Below the pieces are notes generated by a model. The model saw only the letters and a program-made list of their open reading frames with translations. It was not told the DNA's origin and did no database searches. Both the position numbers and the translations under genes were made by a program. From a virus, in the IMG/VR virus record IMGVR_UViG_3300032285_002315, positions 1 to 28,740 of that record: a stretch of DNA of 28,740 nt. One strand, 5' to 3'. Below are positions 1 through 8,344 of the stretch, piece after piece; the first letter of the stretch is position 1, and each line of letters starts with the position of its first letter.

Positions 1-208
1 ATTGTCCTTCAGTATTTCTACCCCAAGCAAATAACAATCCATCGCTACGAATAGCAACAGTGTGTAATCCACCACTACTTATTTTACTCCAACTGAAATA
101 ACTAGGGGTTCCGCTATCACCTAATAAGCCATTGGTATTGTCGCCCCACATGTATAGACTTGTAGGAAATCTGTTTAGACCTATTAGTTTGAAATCCGCG
201 AAGGACAT
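1..208 (-). CDS. RCC1-repeat protein, 3' end outside window
   Basis: Reverse translation from the ATG at 208-206 gives about 69 residues running open off the left edge. They contain MWGDNTNGLLGD, then ISSGGLHTVAIRSDGLLFAWG and RNTEGQ. This is the RCC1 (regulator of chromosome condensation) repeat pattern: G-x-x-H-T-x-A-I...DG-x-L-x-x-WG-x-N. RCC1 repeats build seven-bladed beta-propellers that act as binding platforms; in phages they occur in structural or adhesin proteins. The start directly follows the TAA of the upstream gene (211-209), with no spacer, so translation is probably coupled. How many blades follow cannot be seen. The repeat family is clear; the role as a host-binding or decoration protein is inferred from the fibre-gene context. 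Confidence 0.9.
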   Translation of the reverse strand, partial: MSFADFKLIGLNRFPTSLYMWGDNTNGLLGDSGTPSYFSWSKISSGGLHTVAIRSDGLLFAWGRNTEGQ

Positions 209-739
209 TTAAGCACTCCCGGGTTTTGTTGGGTAAGTTACAGTTGATTCGTTTACAAATTCAGTATCAGTTGTGTATAAATTTGGTAAATCACGTAGTG
301 CTTGCCTATATTCCTCATATAATTGAGTTAACTCAGTGCCGTTTAACTTAATAACATCGGCGAGTTGTGTGAAATCAGTTTCTGATAATAATACATCACG
401 TTTATTACGCAATGTTTCCATAGCAGAATTGTGTTGTGCTAATTTAATAGCGGCTAATTCTTCTGTAGTTTGTTGTGTTACTTCAGGAAAAACAATATCA
501 ATTATTTCATATGTTTCAACAACACTATCATTTTCAATCGCATGAATAGGGTTACCTACATATTGCGTATCACTATTATACGTTGGTGTTGTTTTAGTAA
601 TGGTTCTCCAGCCCAAACTATACAATGTGTCTGTATCATTTGCTAATAGATAGAAATTACTGATGTTTCTCCAGTTATCTGGATATAAATCATATACACC
701 TGTAATTTTTCCATCTTCTATGTGTGCATAGTTTGCCAT
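209..739 (-). CDS. Tail assembly protein, Phage_tail_APC-like C-terminal domain
   Basis: This 176-residue protein starts at the ATG 739-737, which shares its A with the TAA of the preceding gene (TAATG). The N-terminal 60 residues begin MANYAHIEDGKITGVYDL, a 'value reported by the fibre' style start seen in small phage tail proteins. Residues about 105-155 read LRNKRDVLLSETDFTQLADV, then YEEYRQALRDLP. RN-x-R-D-x-L-L-x-x-T-D...YRQALRDLP is the signature I know from the phage tail assembly chaperone-like family (Phage_tail_APC) and related tail-fibre assembly proteins. In this setting it may help fold or attach fibres, or may itself be a virion component. Domain assignment is by motif only. Confidence 0.85.
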   Translation of the reverse strand: MANYAHIEDGKITGVYDLYPDNWRNISNFYLLANDTDTLYSLGWRTITKTTPTYNSDTQYVGNPIHAIENDSVVETYEIIDIVFPEVTQQTTEELAAIKLAQHNSAMETLRNKRDVLLSETDFTQLADVIKLNGTELTQLYEEYRQALRDLPNLYTTDTEFVNESTVTYPTKPGSA

Positions 740-1263
740 TATAAATTCTGTCCCGAAATGAACGCTTCCCAGCTACTTCCGCCGTCTGAGCTAAAAAATA
801 CAAAAACGTCTTTCTTATTTAGTGTGCTTGTAATTGATGGTGCTGTACCACTGGGCCATTTAAAGTTTGTTGGCCATGTTACTGTACGTGCTGTACCATC
901 ACCAGTAATAATAATCATCATACTTGCTACAATACCGGCTGCTGGTACGTTAGCAATAGTAATGCTTGTTATGCTTTGTGTAAGTGTAAATTCAAATACG
1001 GTATAAGTTGTTAAATCTAATGCTAATAAACCACCAACAATAACAGGGCTAGTAGACAAGTTGATTGCAGTAGCTCCGGTGCCGCCACTACCACTACCAG
1101 TAACGTTAGATGACGGTATCTGTTGCCAAGTTAAAGTAGTACCAGATTGAATGAAGGCTTTGTAGAGATAGTTATTTGTAGGATTGTACCACTCATCCCC
1201 CGGGTTACCTAGCGGGGGTTGAGTTGTTGATACGGTGTGTTTGTTATAATCTCTTGTACTCAT
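739..1263 (-). CDS. Small fibre/tip protein with DEWYNPTNNYLY module
   Basis: This 174-residue protein has a good Shine-Dalgarno, AGGAG at 1275-1271, seven bases before the ATG. Residues about 14-50 (TQPPLGNPGDEWYNPTNNYLY...WQQI) are the short 'GDxWYNxxxxxLY' module common in phage fibre proteins. A related copy sits at the C-terminus of the 985-residue protein (GDQWFNTTANVLYEYI, around residues 932-947). The C-terminal half contains TWPTNFKWPSGTAP and ends DVFVFFSSDGGSSWEAF, a virion-protein block I recognise from marine phages. No enzymatic residues are evident. Likely a fibre-tip or decoration protein; exact function unknown. Confidence 0.87.
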   Translation of the reverse strand: MSTRDYNKHTVSTTQPPLGNPGDEWYNPTNNYLYKAFIQSGTTLTWQQIPSSNVTGSGSGGTGATAINLSTSPVIVGGLLALDLTTYTVFEFTLTQSITSITIANVPAAGIVASMMIIITGDGTARTVTWPTNFKWPSGTAPSITSTLNKKDVFVFFSSDGGSSWEAFISGQNL

Positions 1264-1283
1264 GACCTAACTCCTAGTGTAGA

Positions 1284-4154
1284 TTAGGCCTGTGCTTCCG
1301 TCCAAGAGATACGTGCGTTAATACTGTTTGTACCTGAGCCACTAATAACAGTAGCACAAACTGTAACAATATCAGGACCGTCTGGATATTTACCATTAGC
1401 AGTTGTTGGACAATTTAATGATGTTCCACCACCAATAATGCTTGTACCAATATCTCGAACCAAACTCAAGTCTTGCTGTGTAACACCTGCCGCATTAGTA
1501 AAGAATGAGAAAATAGATTCACCACCTGTGATTGTAGTACTTGCAGTATGCAATGCATATTGTGCTAAACTAGAACCACCAACTGATGCGAATGTTCCGC
1601 TACTTACAACCCCGTTCAATATCAAATCAATACGATATGGCTGAGTTGTGTATGCATCCATTTGTCGCATAATCAACTGCATGCGGTTAATAATTTCACG
1701 TGATCCTAATAATCCAGTTAAACCATTATCAACACTTGGCGAAATACGAATACTAATAAGAGCATAACGAACACCTGCTGTTACGTTTGAGATAGGAGTG
1801 TTTTGACCAACGTTGAACACCAATGATTTATCATCGTCATAACGTCCGTCCATGATAACTGATGAACCCCAGTGACTGATTGTACTTGCTTGTACTGGGC
1901 TACTTAATGTAACCATGATTGGTGCTGTACCACCCGGTGTATAGTTACTTGCACCAGTAACAGTAAATGTAGTTGCTGATCCTGTACCACCTGTTTGAGC
2001 ACGTGAACCAATTGTCAACGATGTTGTATAAAGTCCATAAGAGTTTAGACCATTTAATGTTTTTGCTGTAAATGAAATGAATTCAATTGTACCACCAACA
2101 CTTGCTTGGTTAACAACAACTGTACCAGAACTTGGCCAATCATCTAAGTTACCAAACAATGTCATTGTAGCACCCGTAGTAGCAGTACTGGATAATGTAG
2201 CTGTCAAATATGAATAATATGCTTGTGTATTTGTTTCATAACGTGCCGGTAAGTTACCAGAACGCATATATGCTTCTGTGTTTACGTTGTTGTTTGGAAT
2301 ACGATGACAATAGATGATTTCACCACGATTGTTTTTGAATCCAAAACGAATTGCACCAGCACCGTACCATGTATAGTCCATATAGAACATCTGCATACGT
2401 GTTAAATCAATACTGTAGCCACTTGCACCAGTACCATCTAACTTGTCAATATTAAAGTTACTTTGTTTATAACGTGTATCAATTGTTTTACTAATCAAAA
2501 TATTAGTTGCAGTTACACCACGATATTCTGGATAGACTTGCATACTTGTATCACTAGTAATTACTAACACAGTATAACTTTGACCACGAATAACAATCAT
2601 ATCGCCGGGCTTAATTTGACTACTGAATGTAGTGCTTGTACCTGTAACAGTAGGTGAACCGTTTGTTACAGCAACAATACCACTTAGTTGTCTTGTTGAG
2701 CTACGCTTGACTGCATATAAGTTTTGCCCATCATATTCATAGAAGAAACCGTTTTGTTGGTCAAACATACCAACACGATTCTTACTACCAAACCAACTTG
2801 TTGGGCTGATTGCAATCTCACCTACACCAACTGAGGTAGCTGGGTAAGTTGCAGGTGTTGAAGTAGCTGTATATGTAAACTGTAATAGAGTAGGAGCACT
2901 TGCTACAGTAAATGTTCCGTTGTATGCGCTATCATCACAACCAGTAACCTTAATAGTTGTACCTGCACTAAATCCATGAGGGAAGCGTGTGTTAACAGTA
3001 ATAGTTGTACCACTACCACCGTTACTTACGCTGTCAACATAAACGGCTGGCTTTAAAATAGTACCAGTACTGAATTGAATGCCTTTACCAGATTGATAAC
3101 GGAAATAACGACGGGTTTGACGAATAACCTGATAACCGTGATATGGTAATTGATTTGTAAACTGTACACCACCGTCAAACGCACGATGTGTAGTAAAACC
3201 TTGACTACGAACAAATACAGTTGCTGTTGATCCAGCCGCTAATGTCGCTGTACCAGCACTGATAGTTGACGTAATAGTAAAAGTAGTGTTAGTTGGTGTT
3301 GTTGCAATTTGCCAAGTACCATTTAAACCAGTAACACCTGTTGTACCCGCAATGAATACATGATTACCAATTGTTAATCCATGATGATATGTAGTAGTTA
3401 CGGTAATAGCCGTACCGCTTGCCGCTATACTAGATGTTGGGATACCCGCACCAGTAAAGAATGTAGCGGCATACAAATATGTCTTGGTAGTATCTAATAG
3501 TGTACCGCCTACCATTGTAGGTGCATTGAATGTTTTGTATGTGATGCTTGTATTAGTTGTTACTGTATCAATTAACCACCATCCGTCAGCGTTACCAATA
3601 TCTAATGAACCAACTACGAAAATAGGTTGACCGGCAGTTAAACCTGTTGTATTTGCCATTGTAACTGTAACCGTTGTACTACTTGAAGTTATGTTAGTAA
3701 ACGTTGTCGCACTTGTTGCATCATAAAACGCACTTGGACGATTATTCAATAAGCTGATACTTTCCCACTTAGTTGGTTGTGTACCATATTCAAAGTCAGT
3801 ATCAATTAATGATTGCGGTTGACTTGTACGCATTTTACCAACTGGGTCCATATATGTTTCAGCAGGAACCATTTCTGCATAAGTTTCTTCAACCATAATA
3901 GCAATTTTATCACTGCTACTATGACTTGTTGTGTTATATGATAAAACAATAGTGGTTGTTTCTGTACCAGTACTTGTGCTTACTGATCCAGTAATTGTTG
4001 CACCTAAACTTGGGTCACTAAAGTTATAAAGTATTGTACCTCTAGTTGTATTGGTAATCAATAACAATTGTTCTTGTCTGATTTGTTTGCCCGTGACAAC
4101 GATTGTCTTTGTGCTTGGTGTAAATGTGTATTGCTCTAATATTACATGTTTCAT
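1284..4154 (-). CDS. Large virion structural protein with DFEYGTQPTKWE motif
   Basis: This 956-residue protein is multidomain. Residues 102-144 hold MDPVGKMRTSQPQSLIDTDF followed by EYGTQPTKWE, a conserved block of structural proteins in T4-like cyanophages and related marine phages. Three beta-type modules follow at about 161-212, 248-304 and 383-437, each with a variant of 'HGL..G..V.I.G...NGT..I'. A module at 491-550 reads V-x-G-x-x-T-x-F...GDMIVIRGQSYTV...YRGVT. Residues 565-640 contain a second conserved core, including YMDYTWYGAGAIRFGF and NTEAYMRSGNLPARYE. It starts 4 bases after the TAA of the 144-residue gene. The Shine-Dalgarno is weak (GGGGA, nine bases away). Probably a tail or baseplate-associated adhesin scaffold; the role is inferred. 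Confidence 0.9.
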   Translation of the reverse strand: MKHVILEQYTFTPSTKTIVVTGKQIRQEQLLLITNTTRGTILYNFSDPSLGATITGSVSTSTGTETTTIVLSYNTTSHSSSDKIAIMVEETYAEMVPAETYMDPVGKMRTSQPQSLIDTDFEYGTQPTKWESISLLNNRPSAFYDATSATTFTNITSSSTTVTVTMANTTGLTAGQPIFVVGSLDIGNADGWWLIDTVTTNTSITYKTFNAPTMVGGTLLDTTKTYLYAATFFTGAGIPTSSIAASGTAITVTTTYHHGLTIGNHVFIAGTTGVTGLNGTWQIATTPTNTTFTITSTISAGTATLAAGSTATVFVRSQGFTTHRAFDGGVQFTNQLPYHGYQVIRQTRRYFRYQSGKGIQFSTGTILKPAVYVDSVSNGGSGTTITVNTRFPHGFSAGTTIKVTGCDDSAYNGTFTVASAPTLLQFTYTATSTPATYPATSVGVGEIAISPTSWFGSKNRVGMFDQQNGFFYEYDGQNLYAVKRSSTRQLSGIVAVTNGSPTVTGTSTTFSSQIKPGDMIVIRGQSYTVLVITSDTSMQVYPEYRGVTATNILISKTIDTRYKQSNFNIDKLDGTGASGYSIDLTRMQMFYMDYTWYGAGAIRFGFKNNRGEIIYCHRIPNNNVNTEAYMRSGNLPARYETNTQAYYSYLTATLSSTATTGATMTLFGNLDDWPSSGTVVVNQASVGGTIEFISFTAKTLNGLNSYGLYTTSLTIGSRAQTGGTGSATTFTVTGASNYTPGGTAPIMVTLSSPVQASTISHWGSSVIMDGRYDDDKSLVFNVGQNTPISNVTAGVRYALISIRISPSVDNGLTGLLGSREIINRMQLIMRQMDAYTTQPYRIDLILNGVVSSGTFASVGGSSLAQYALHTASTTITGGESIFSFFTNAAGVTQQDLSLVRDIGTSIIGGGTSLNCPTTANGKYPDGPDIVTVCATVISGSGTNSINARISWTEAQA
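2844..3674 (-). repeat. Three diverged HGL...NGT beta modules in the 956-aa gene
   Basis: Residues 161-212, 248-304 and 383-437 share the order: T-x-T/I-T-V strand; GLTAGQ, HGLTIGN or HGFSAGT turn; hydrophobic-I/V-x-G; then GTW/GTF and a closing T/Y-rich strand. They are diverged at the sequence level, so this is an old intragenic repeat, not a fresh duplication. The same module type is common in phage structural proteins. Confidence 0.7.
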
Positions 4155-4158
4155 CTTT

Positions 4159-4593
4159 TTAATCCCCGAATGCGATGGTAGCTGCCGAATATGGATAACG
4201 TCTGGTCTGAACTGACTGACTTGTACTTCTAACTATCATCACACATTGGTCTCCGTAGTTTGGTGCATTGTAAATGATGATATTACCACTTACAATTCTA
4301 TATCCTTTAAAAGAATCGTACTCTCTAATCCAAGGATACTCTAACTCATTTACATAAGGAGCTAAAATCTGTCCGTTTATTATAACTTGTACGTCTTTTG
4401 AATCTGTTATTGTATTTATGCTAGTTTGATCCAGCAACAGCGAAAACACAGTTTTACTGCCATCAAATTGACTAGAAATATCGTTTAATACGATTGGAAC
4501 ACTACTATTAAACAATCCACCTGTGTAGGTTAAATTGCCTACATTTGAGTTTGCAGTCGTTGAATTGGTTAATTTTATTGTTGTTAGTGCCAT
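4159..4593 (-). CDS. Conserved small virion protein (DSKDVQVIINGQILAPY)
   Basis: This 144-residue protein has its centre (residues about 41-115) as SQFDGSKTVFSLLLDQ, DSKDVQVIINGQILAPYV, ELEYPWIREYDSFKGYR and IIIYNAPNYGDQCVMIV. I recognise this block from structural genes of marine and cyanobacterial myoviruses. Its plan (DGS..xF.L strand, INGQ turn, APxxGD...I strand) parallels the 'TGDG...F.L...GxxQ...APPNGA.VEV' modules fused into the 400-, 924- and 393-residue proteins here, so it may be a free-standing version of that fold. No clear Shine-Dalgarno precedes the ATG at 4593; the start is 14 bases after the previous stop. Specific function unknown. Confidence 0.88.
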   Translation of the reverse strand: MALTTIKLTNSTTANSNVGNLTYTGGLFNSSVPIVLNDISSQFDGSKTVFSLLLDQTSINTITDSKDVQVIINGQILAPYVNELEYPWIREYDSFKGYRIVSGNIIIYNAPNYGDQCVMIVRSTSQSVQTRRYPYSAATIAFGD

Positions 4594-4607
4594 AATATGT
4601 ATTTAGC

Positions 4608-5537
4608 TTAAATTTTATAACGAATGATTACAATGCCTGAACCGCCATCAGCACCTGGACCGGGAAGTGTGCTTCCATTTCCTCCGCCTCCGCCTCCGCC
4701 TCCACCAGTGCCAGGTGTTCCCGCTGTTGCTGGAGTTGTTCCAGCTAAACCACCTGCGCCACCTCCGCCATTTCCGCCTGCACCTATGGTAGTAGTATAA
4801 TGTCCACCTCCGCCCCCACCTGCATAATATGTAGAAGTTCCTGTTATGTCATAAGCTTTACCTATACCACCTGTTGTGCCCACACTTCCTTGACTAGCGC
4901 CGGTGCCCGCGCCGCCGGCTCCGCCTCCGCTTGCTCCTGTGCTTGCACCATTATCACTTCCTCCACCGTTACCAAAACCACCAGAAGCACTAGCAGGTTG
5001 TTGTCCTGTACCTCCAGAGCCATTACCAGTATCAGATCCTGCACCACCACCGGAACCACCTGCTAAAAGTGTTGCATTTGATGCTACTCTAGTTGAGCCG
5101 CCACCTCCCCCACCTAGTGCTATTAAACTATTAAAACTTGAATTTTGTCCGGTACTACCTCTTACTGTCTGACTTGGTGCCGCACTACCACCGGCACCAA
5201 CTACAACTGAGTATATTCCAGGAGTAATACTTATGCCACTTGAATATATCAACCCCCCGGCACCACCGCCGCCAGCACCACCGTCAGAGGCTTGACAATA
5301 TCCACCACCGCCACCTCCTGCAACAATCAATACATCATACGTCACATTACGAAATATTGAATGGTCACTAATATTAAAGATAGAAGTGCCGGTAGTAGTA
5401 AATATATGCACCCTGTAAAGGACACCTGACACATTGATGTTATATGTTAAATCTCCGCCGGTATGATATGCATTAGACCCTACATATGTAGAAGTCATAC
5501 CGAATGAACCAGCATTAAATGCATTTAGTCTAGGCAT
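4608..5537 (-). CDS. Glycine-rich adhesin-like protein (309 aa)
   Basis: The N-terminus MPRLNAFNAGSF resembles MLRLNSFSGSGL of the 329-residue glycine-rich protein two genes upstream. Residues about 41-75 (YRVHIFTTTGTSIF...VLIVAGGGGGG) lead into a long glycine-rich domain with GGGGAGGLIYSSG, PGIYSVVVGAGG and many G-G-G runs. The C-terminus GGSGIVIIRYKI is the usual end of this family. Related glycine-rich tips exist in phage adhesins such as T-even gp38, where polyglycine helices pack into a sandwich; homology to gp38 itself is not claimed. The likely role is receptor contact at a fibre tip (inference). Only two bases separate it from the preceding stop, so coupling is likely. GC content is locally raised by glycine codons. 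Confidence 0.88.
   Translation of the reverse strand: MPRLNAFNAGSFGMTSTYVGSNAYHTGGDLTYNINVSGVLYRVHIFTTTGTSIFNISDHSIFRNVTYDVLIVAGGGGGGYCQASDGGAGGGGAGGLIYSSGISITPGIYSVVVGAGGSAAPSQTVRGSTGQNSSFNSLIALGGGGGGSTRVASNATLLAGGSGGGAGSDTGNGSGGTGQQPASASGGFGNGGGSDNGASTGASGGGAGGAGTGASQGSVGTTGGIGKAYDITGTSTYYAGGGGGGHYTTTIGAGGNGGGGAGGLAGTTPATAGTPGTGGGGGGGGGNGSTLPGPGADGGSGIVIIRYKI
4681..4704. repeat. Hexanucleotide microsatellite encoding Gly run
   Basis: On the plus strand the unit CCTCCG occurs three times in tandem, followed by one copy with a final A. On the minus coding strand this is GGCGGA-type glycine codons within a run of about nine glycines near residues 278-287 of the 309-residue protein. Because the unit is six bases long, slippage would add or remove two glycines without a frameshift. 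Confidence 0.8.
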
Positions 5538-5539
5538 GA

Positions 5540-6106
5540 TTATGCAAAACTTGAATATTGTCCAAAAGCTGTGAAATTATTATTAGCTTTAATAAATGTG
5601 AATGTTATCACATCAGTACCGTTTGCTGTTCCGGAAGGTGTTGAATTTCCGTACCATTTAATAGTTTGTGAATTAGTATTGATAATTACATTGGCATTGG
5701 GTACATATGCTGTTGCACCCTGAGATAATATCAAACTTACGGTTGTGATTCTAGCATCAGTGATTGATACATTTGCAAAACTAGCAACAAAGTTACTTGA
5801 CATACCTGAATGATAGAATGTAGCTGCCTGTGACACATCATGTACCACTGTTCCAGTAGCACCGGTTTTGTATACCAATGGTTCTACAACTGCGTTATAT
5901 GTAAGTGTTCCTGCAATGTTTAATCCAGTCAATGTACCAACTGATGTAATGTTTGGTTGAGCAGACGCTGATACATTTACTGCAACAGGAACATTAGATA
6001 CATTACCTGTTATGTTAGTAGCAGTAACATTGGCAATTGTAGTATTAGCAAACGTAAATGTTGCTGTTGTATCTACCATGTAAGGTTCTATTTGTGTTAA
6101 TGCCAT
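5540..6106 (-). CDS. Short fibre protein with KTGATGTV...QTIKW domain (188 aa)
   Basis: Residues 1-35 (MALTQIEPYMVDTTATFTFA) match the N-termini of the 985- and 924-residue fibre proteins in pattern: M-(A/S)-L-x-x-I...D...(F/Y)TF. One NITSVGTLTGLNIAG repeat follows at about 52-66. Residues 80-188 form a C-terminal domain with KTGATGTVVHD, FYHS, NFVASFANVS, QGATAYVPNA and QTIKWYGNSTPSGTAN. The same domain ends the 400-residue protein at 7116-8318, so the two genes are partial paralogues. A clear Shine-Dalgarno (AAAGGA) lies about 6 bases before the ATG. It sits between two glycine-rich genes; it may be an attachment or trimerising partner of a tip protein (inference). Confidence 0.88.
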   Translation of the reverse strand: MALTQIEPYMVDTTATFTFANTTIANVTATNITGNVSNVPVAVNVSASAQPNITSVGTLTGLNIAGTLTYNAVVEPLVYKTGATGTVVHDVSQAATFYHSGMSSNFVASFANVSITDARITTVSLILSQGATAYVPNANVIINTNSQTIKWYGNSTPSGTANGTDVITFTFIKANNNFTAFGQYSSFA

Positions 6107-6123
6107 TTGTTATCCTTTATATT

Positions 6124-7113
6124 TTATATACCATAAGGTGTTAAATCACCAGTATTAGTTGATGGGTACGACCTAGAACCCAGTGGTTGCAATCCCCAAA
6201 TAATTCTTACTGCACCGGCAACGCTAGCACCACCTGATTCAGGATAAGGTCCTCCAGAAGCAGCACTGGCACCACCACCACCACCGCCTCCGTAACTACC
6301 ACCTGCGCCACCAGAAGTTCCACCTAAAAAAGTAACTTGCACGCCACTCACCCCGGTTGTACCTCCGCTGCCGCCCCCGCCACCAGTAATACCTGATGTA
6401 ACATTAGAATTTTGTCCGGCAGCTCCACTAGTCCCTTGACCTAGTATACCAACACCACCGCCACCTGAACCACCAGACGGGAAGTTACCGTTACCGTTAG
6501 TGTCTCCATAAGCAACACCTCCACCTCCACCAGCTCCGCCACTACCTGCACCGGCGGCGGCACCTGATGTTGCACCTAAATAATAATTAGCTCCGGCTCC
6601 ACCATTACCTGCATAGCCGCCTGCACCACCTCCACCAGCAGATCCATTACCACTTATTTGTTTGCCACCAGTGCCACCATTGCCGCCACCATCACCTACA
6701 TAAGTTCCACCTAATGCATTACTTGTACCGTTTAGACCGCCACCTTGACCACCGCCACCTTTAACAGTAGTTGCATTGATAAAATAACTATCTCCACCAG
6801 TAACACCATTACCTGCTAAGTTTCCGGGTGTGCTTCCAGCTCCTACTACCACGGTATAAGTATTGCCAGGAACGACAGTTATGTTGTTTTTATAACCCAA
6901 ACCACCTCCGCCGCCGCCCCACGCATTTGAACCTCCCGAGCCTCCAGCACCAACACATACTACTGAAACAGATTTTACACCAGCAGGGCACGTCCAAGAA
7001 TAAGTTCCGGAAGTAGTATAAGTTTGTTGACCATATGGTACATAGTAAGTAGATTGCAATATCTCTCTTGCATTTGCTAATCCTGAACCACTGAATGAAT
7101 TAAGCCTTAACAT
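6124..7113 (-). CDS. Glycine-rich adhesin-like protein (329 aa)
   Basis: Residues 1-30 include MLRLNSFSGSGLANAREIL. Residues about 31-60 hold YTTSGTYSWTCPAGVKSVSV followed by VCVGAGGSGG, a known opening of phage glycine-rich tail proteins. YKNNITVVPGNTYTVVVGAG follows. Most of the rest is glycine runs separated by short variable strings. The C-terminus (VAGAVRIIWG, then LQPLGSRSYPST) differs from the other two glycine-rich genes, so the three are not simple copies. The two cysteines (in TCPAG and VVCVG) are unusual in this low-cysteine region. Probable receptor-contacting tip; the receptor is unknown. It starts two bases after the preceding TAA (TAATTATG). Confidence 0.88.
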   Translation of the reverse strand: MLRLNSFSGSGLANAREILQSTYYVPYGQQTYTTSGTYSWTCPAGVKSVSVVCVGAGGSGGSNAWGGGGGGLGYKNNITVVPGNTYTVVVGAGSTPGNLAGNGVTGGDSYFINATTVKGGGGQGGGLNGTSNALGGTYVGDGGGNGGTGGKQISGNGSAGGGGAGGYAGNGGAGANYYLGATSGAAAGAGSGGAGGGGGVAYGDTNGNGNFPSGGSGGGGVGILGQGTSGAAGQNSNVTSGITGGGGGSGGTTGVSGVQVTFLGGTSGGAGGSYGGGGGGGASAASGGPYPESGGASVAGAVRIIWGLQPLGSRSYPSTNTGDLTPYGI

Positions 7114-7115
7114 AA

Positions 7116-8318
7116 TTATCCATAAAATGTAGATTGTCCTAAAACAGTCCAGGCTGCACCTGTTCTTACAAGACTAAACGTAATTAAATCAATTTTTGAT
7201 GCGTTACCAGTAACTGCTATAGTAGCAATCCATTTAATAGTCTGTGCCACACCGTCTATCTGTACTGCTGTAGGTACATAAGGTGTTGCACCTTGATTAA
7301 CTAGTATAGTAACCATTAATACTCTATTGTCTGTAGTTGAAACATTAGTAAAGTTAGCTGTAAAGTTGGCTGCCGGAGTGTTATGATAAAATACAGCACC
7401 TGTGCTTAAATCATGTGTTACGGTTCCAGTAGCACCGGTTTTAGTTAGTAAAATATCTGCGGATAAGCCATAAGAAACAAGACCAGATACAGTTAAACTT
7501 GTTAATGTGCCAACACTAGTAATATTTGGTTGAGCACTGCTATATACTGTACTTGCTATTAAAGCATTTGGAACTTGACTACTAGTATTGCTGATATTAA
7601 TATTTGTGATGTTTGCAACGTTAGCTACTAAATTACCAGTAACAGATAAATTTGTTGAAACAACTTTACTATTTGCATTGTCTATCGTTAACAATCCTGT
7701 TCCAGCTAATGTACCGTTATTATTGAATTGTACTTGTGTATTACTACCAGCAGATCCAATAGTGTTAATTGCAGGACCAAATGTCATTACTTCAATTGGT
7801 GCATTATTTGGGGGTGCTGTTGTAAATGTTAATGTTGTTCCACTAACGCTATAATTAACTTTCTCTTGTGTTATACCACCAACAGTTACTAATGTGTAAT
7901 TTTTGTTTGTTGGACTTGTGCTTAATGTGTAAGTAGTTCCTGTACCATTACCAGTAAAATTATTAAATGTTAATCCGGTTAATACACCAACTGTGGCTGC
8001 GTTCCATGACTTTACTTCAATAACCGCACCCACGTCAGGTGTACCAGTAAACGTAACAATGTTTGTAGATAATGTATATGCAGATTTTAATTGACTAACA
8101 CCGTCAATATTGATACTGATAAAGTCTGCGCTGCCGGGGGTAAGACTTAGTGAAAATGAAGTTGTAACTCCATCACCGGTGAATGTATCAGTGAATACAC
8201 TTAATGTAGGCAATGTTGCTGGATTTCGTGTCCAAGACTTATATGTACTATTGTAGGTGTACGTGATACCATTTTGTACCGCTACTTGACCGTTTGTTGG
8301 ACTACTTGGGAATGCCAT
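7116..8318 (-). CDS. Modular fibre protein, two TGDG modules plus QTIKW domain (400 aa)
   Basis: The N-terminus MAFPSSPTNGQVAVQNGITY is the 'P-x-NGQ...GxxYxYN...W' start common in phage fibre proteins. Two beta modules follow at 46-106 (TGDGVTTSFSL...INIDGVSQ...VIEVKSW) and 121-182 (TGNGTGTTYTL...VGGITQEKVNYSVSG...PIEVMTF). Then come a TQVQFNN block (about 191-225), a QPNITSVGTLTSLTVSG repeat (263-279), and a C-terminal domain (293-400: KTGATGTVTHD, FYHN, QGATPYVPTA, QTIKW, VLGQSTFYG). The last is paralogous to residues 80-188 of the 188-residue protein. It lies between two glycine-rich genes. Its start is 26 bases after the previous stop, the largest gap in this part. Confidence 0.9.
   Translation of the reverse strand: MAFPSSPTNGQVAVQNGITYTYNSTYKSWTRNPATLPTLSVFTDTFTGDGVTTSFSLSLTPGSADFISINIDGVSQLKSAYTLSTNIVTFTGTPDVGAVIEVKSWNAATVGVLTGLTFNNFTGNGTGTTYTLSTSPTNKNYTLVTVGGITQEKVNYSVSGTTLTFTTAPPNNAPIEVMTFGPAINTIGSAGSNTQVQFNNNGTLAGTGLLTIDNANSKVVSTNLSVTGNLVANVANITNINISNTSSQVPNALIASTVYSSAQPNITSVGTLTSLTVSGLVSYGLSADILLTKTGATGTVTHDLSTGAVFYHNTPAANFTANFTNVSTTDNRVLMVTILVNQGATPYVPTAVQIDGVAQTIKWIATIAVTGNASKIDLITFSLVRTGAAWTVLGQSTFYG
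7773..8183 (-). repeat. Two tandem TGDG/APPNGA beta modules in the 400-aa gene
   Basis: Residues 46-106 and 121-182 of the 400-residue protein follow the same plan: T-G-(D/N)-G-x-x-T-x-(F/Y)-x-L-S...P...I/V-x-G-(V/I)-x-Q...Y-(T/S)-(L/V)...T-F...P...(A/P)-(V/I)-(I/E)-(E/V). Further copies are at residues 761-822 of the 924-residue protein (12921-13106) and 332-393 of the 393-residue protein (15789-15974). The second copy here is closer to the 393-residue version than to its own neighbour. Confidence 0.8.
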
Positions 8319-8344
8319 AATTTATGTTCTCTATGTATATTTAG

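Noticed and set aside
4600-4607. GCTAAATA before the 144-aa gene as a late promoter
   Set aside because: Only six bases separate it from the ATG, so a transcript would start at or within the gene; it also matches the consensus at only six of eight positions.
4862-5066. Extra frames on both strands within the glycine-rich genes (e.g. 4862-5059 minus, 4800-5066 plus)
   Set aside because: These are by-products of GC-rich glycine codon runs, with low-complexity Pro or Val/Leu output and no plausible start sites.
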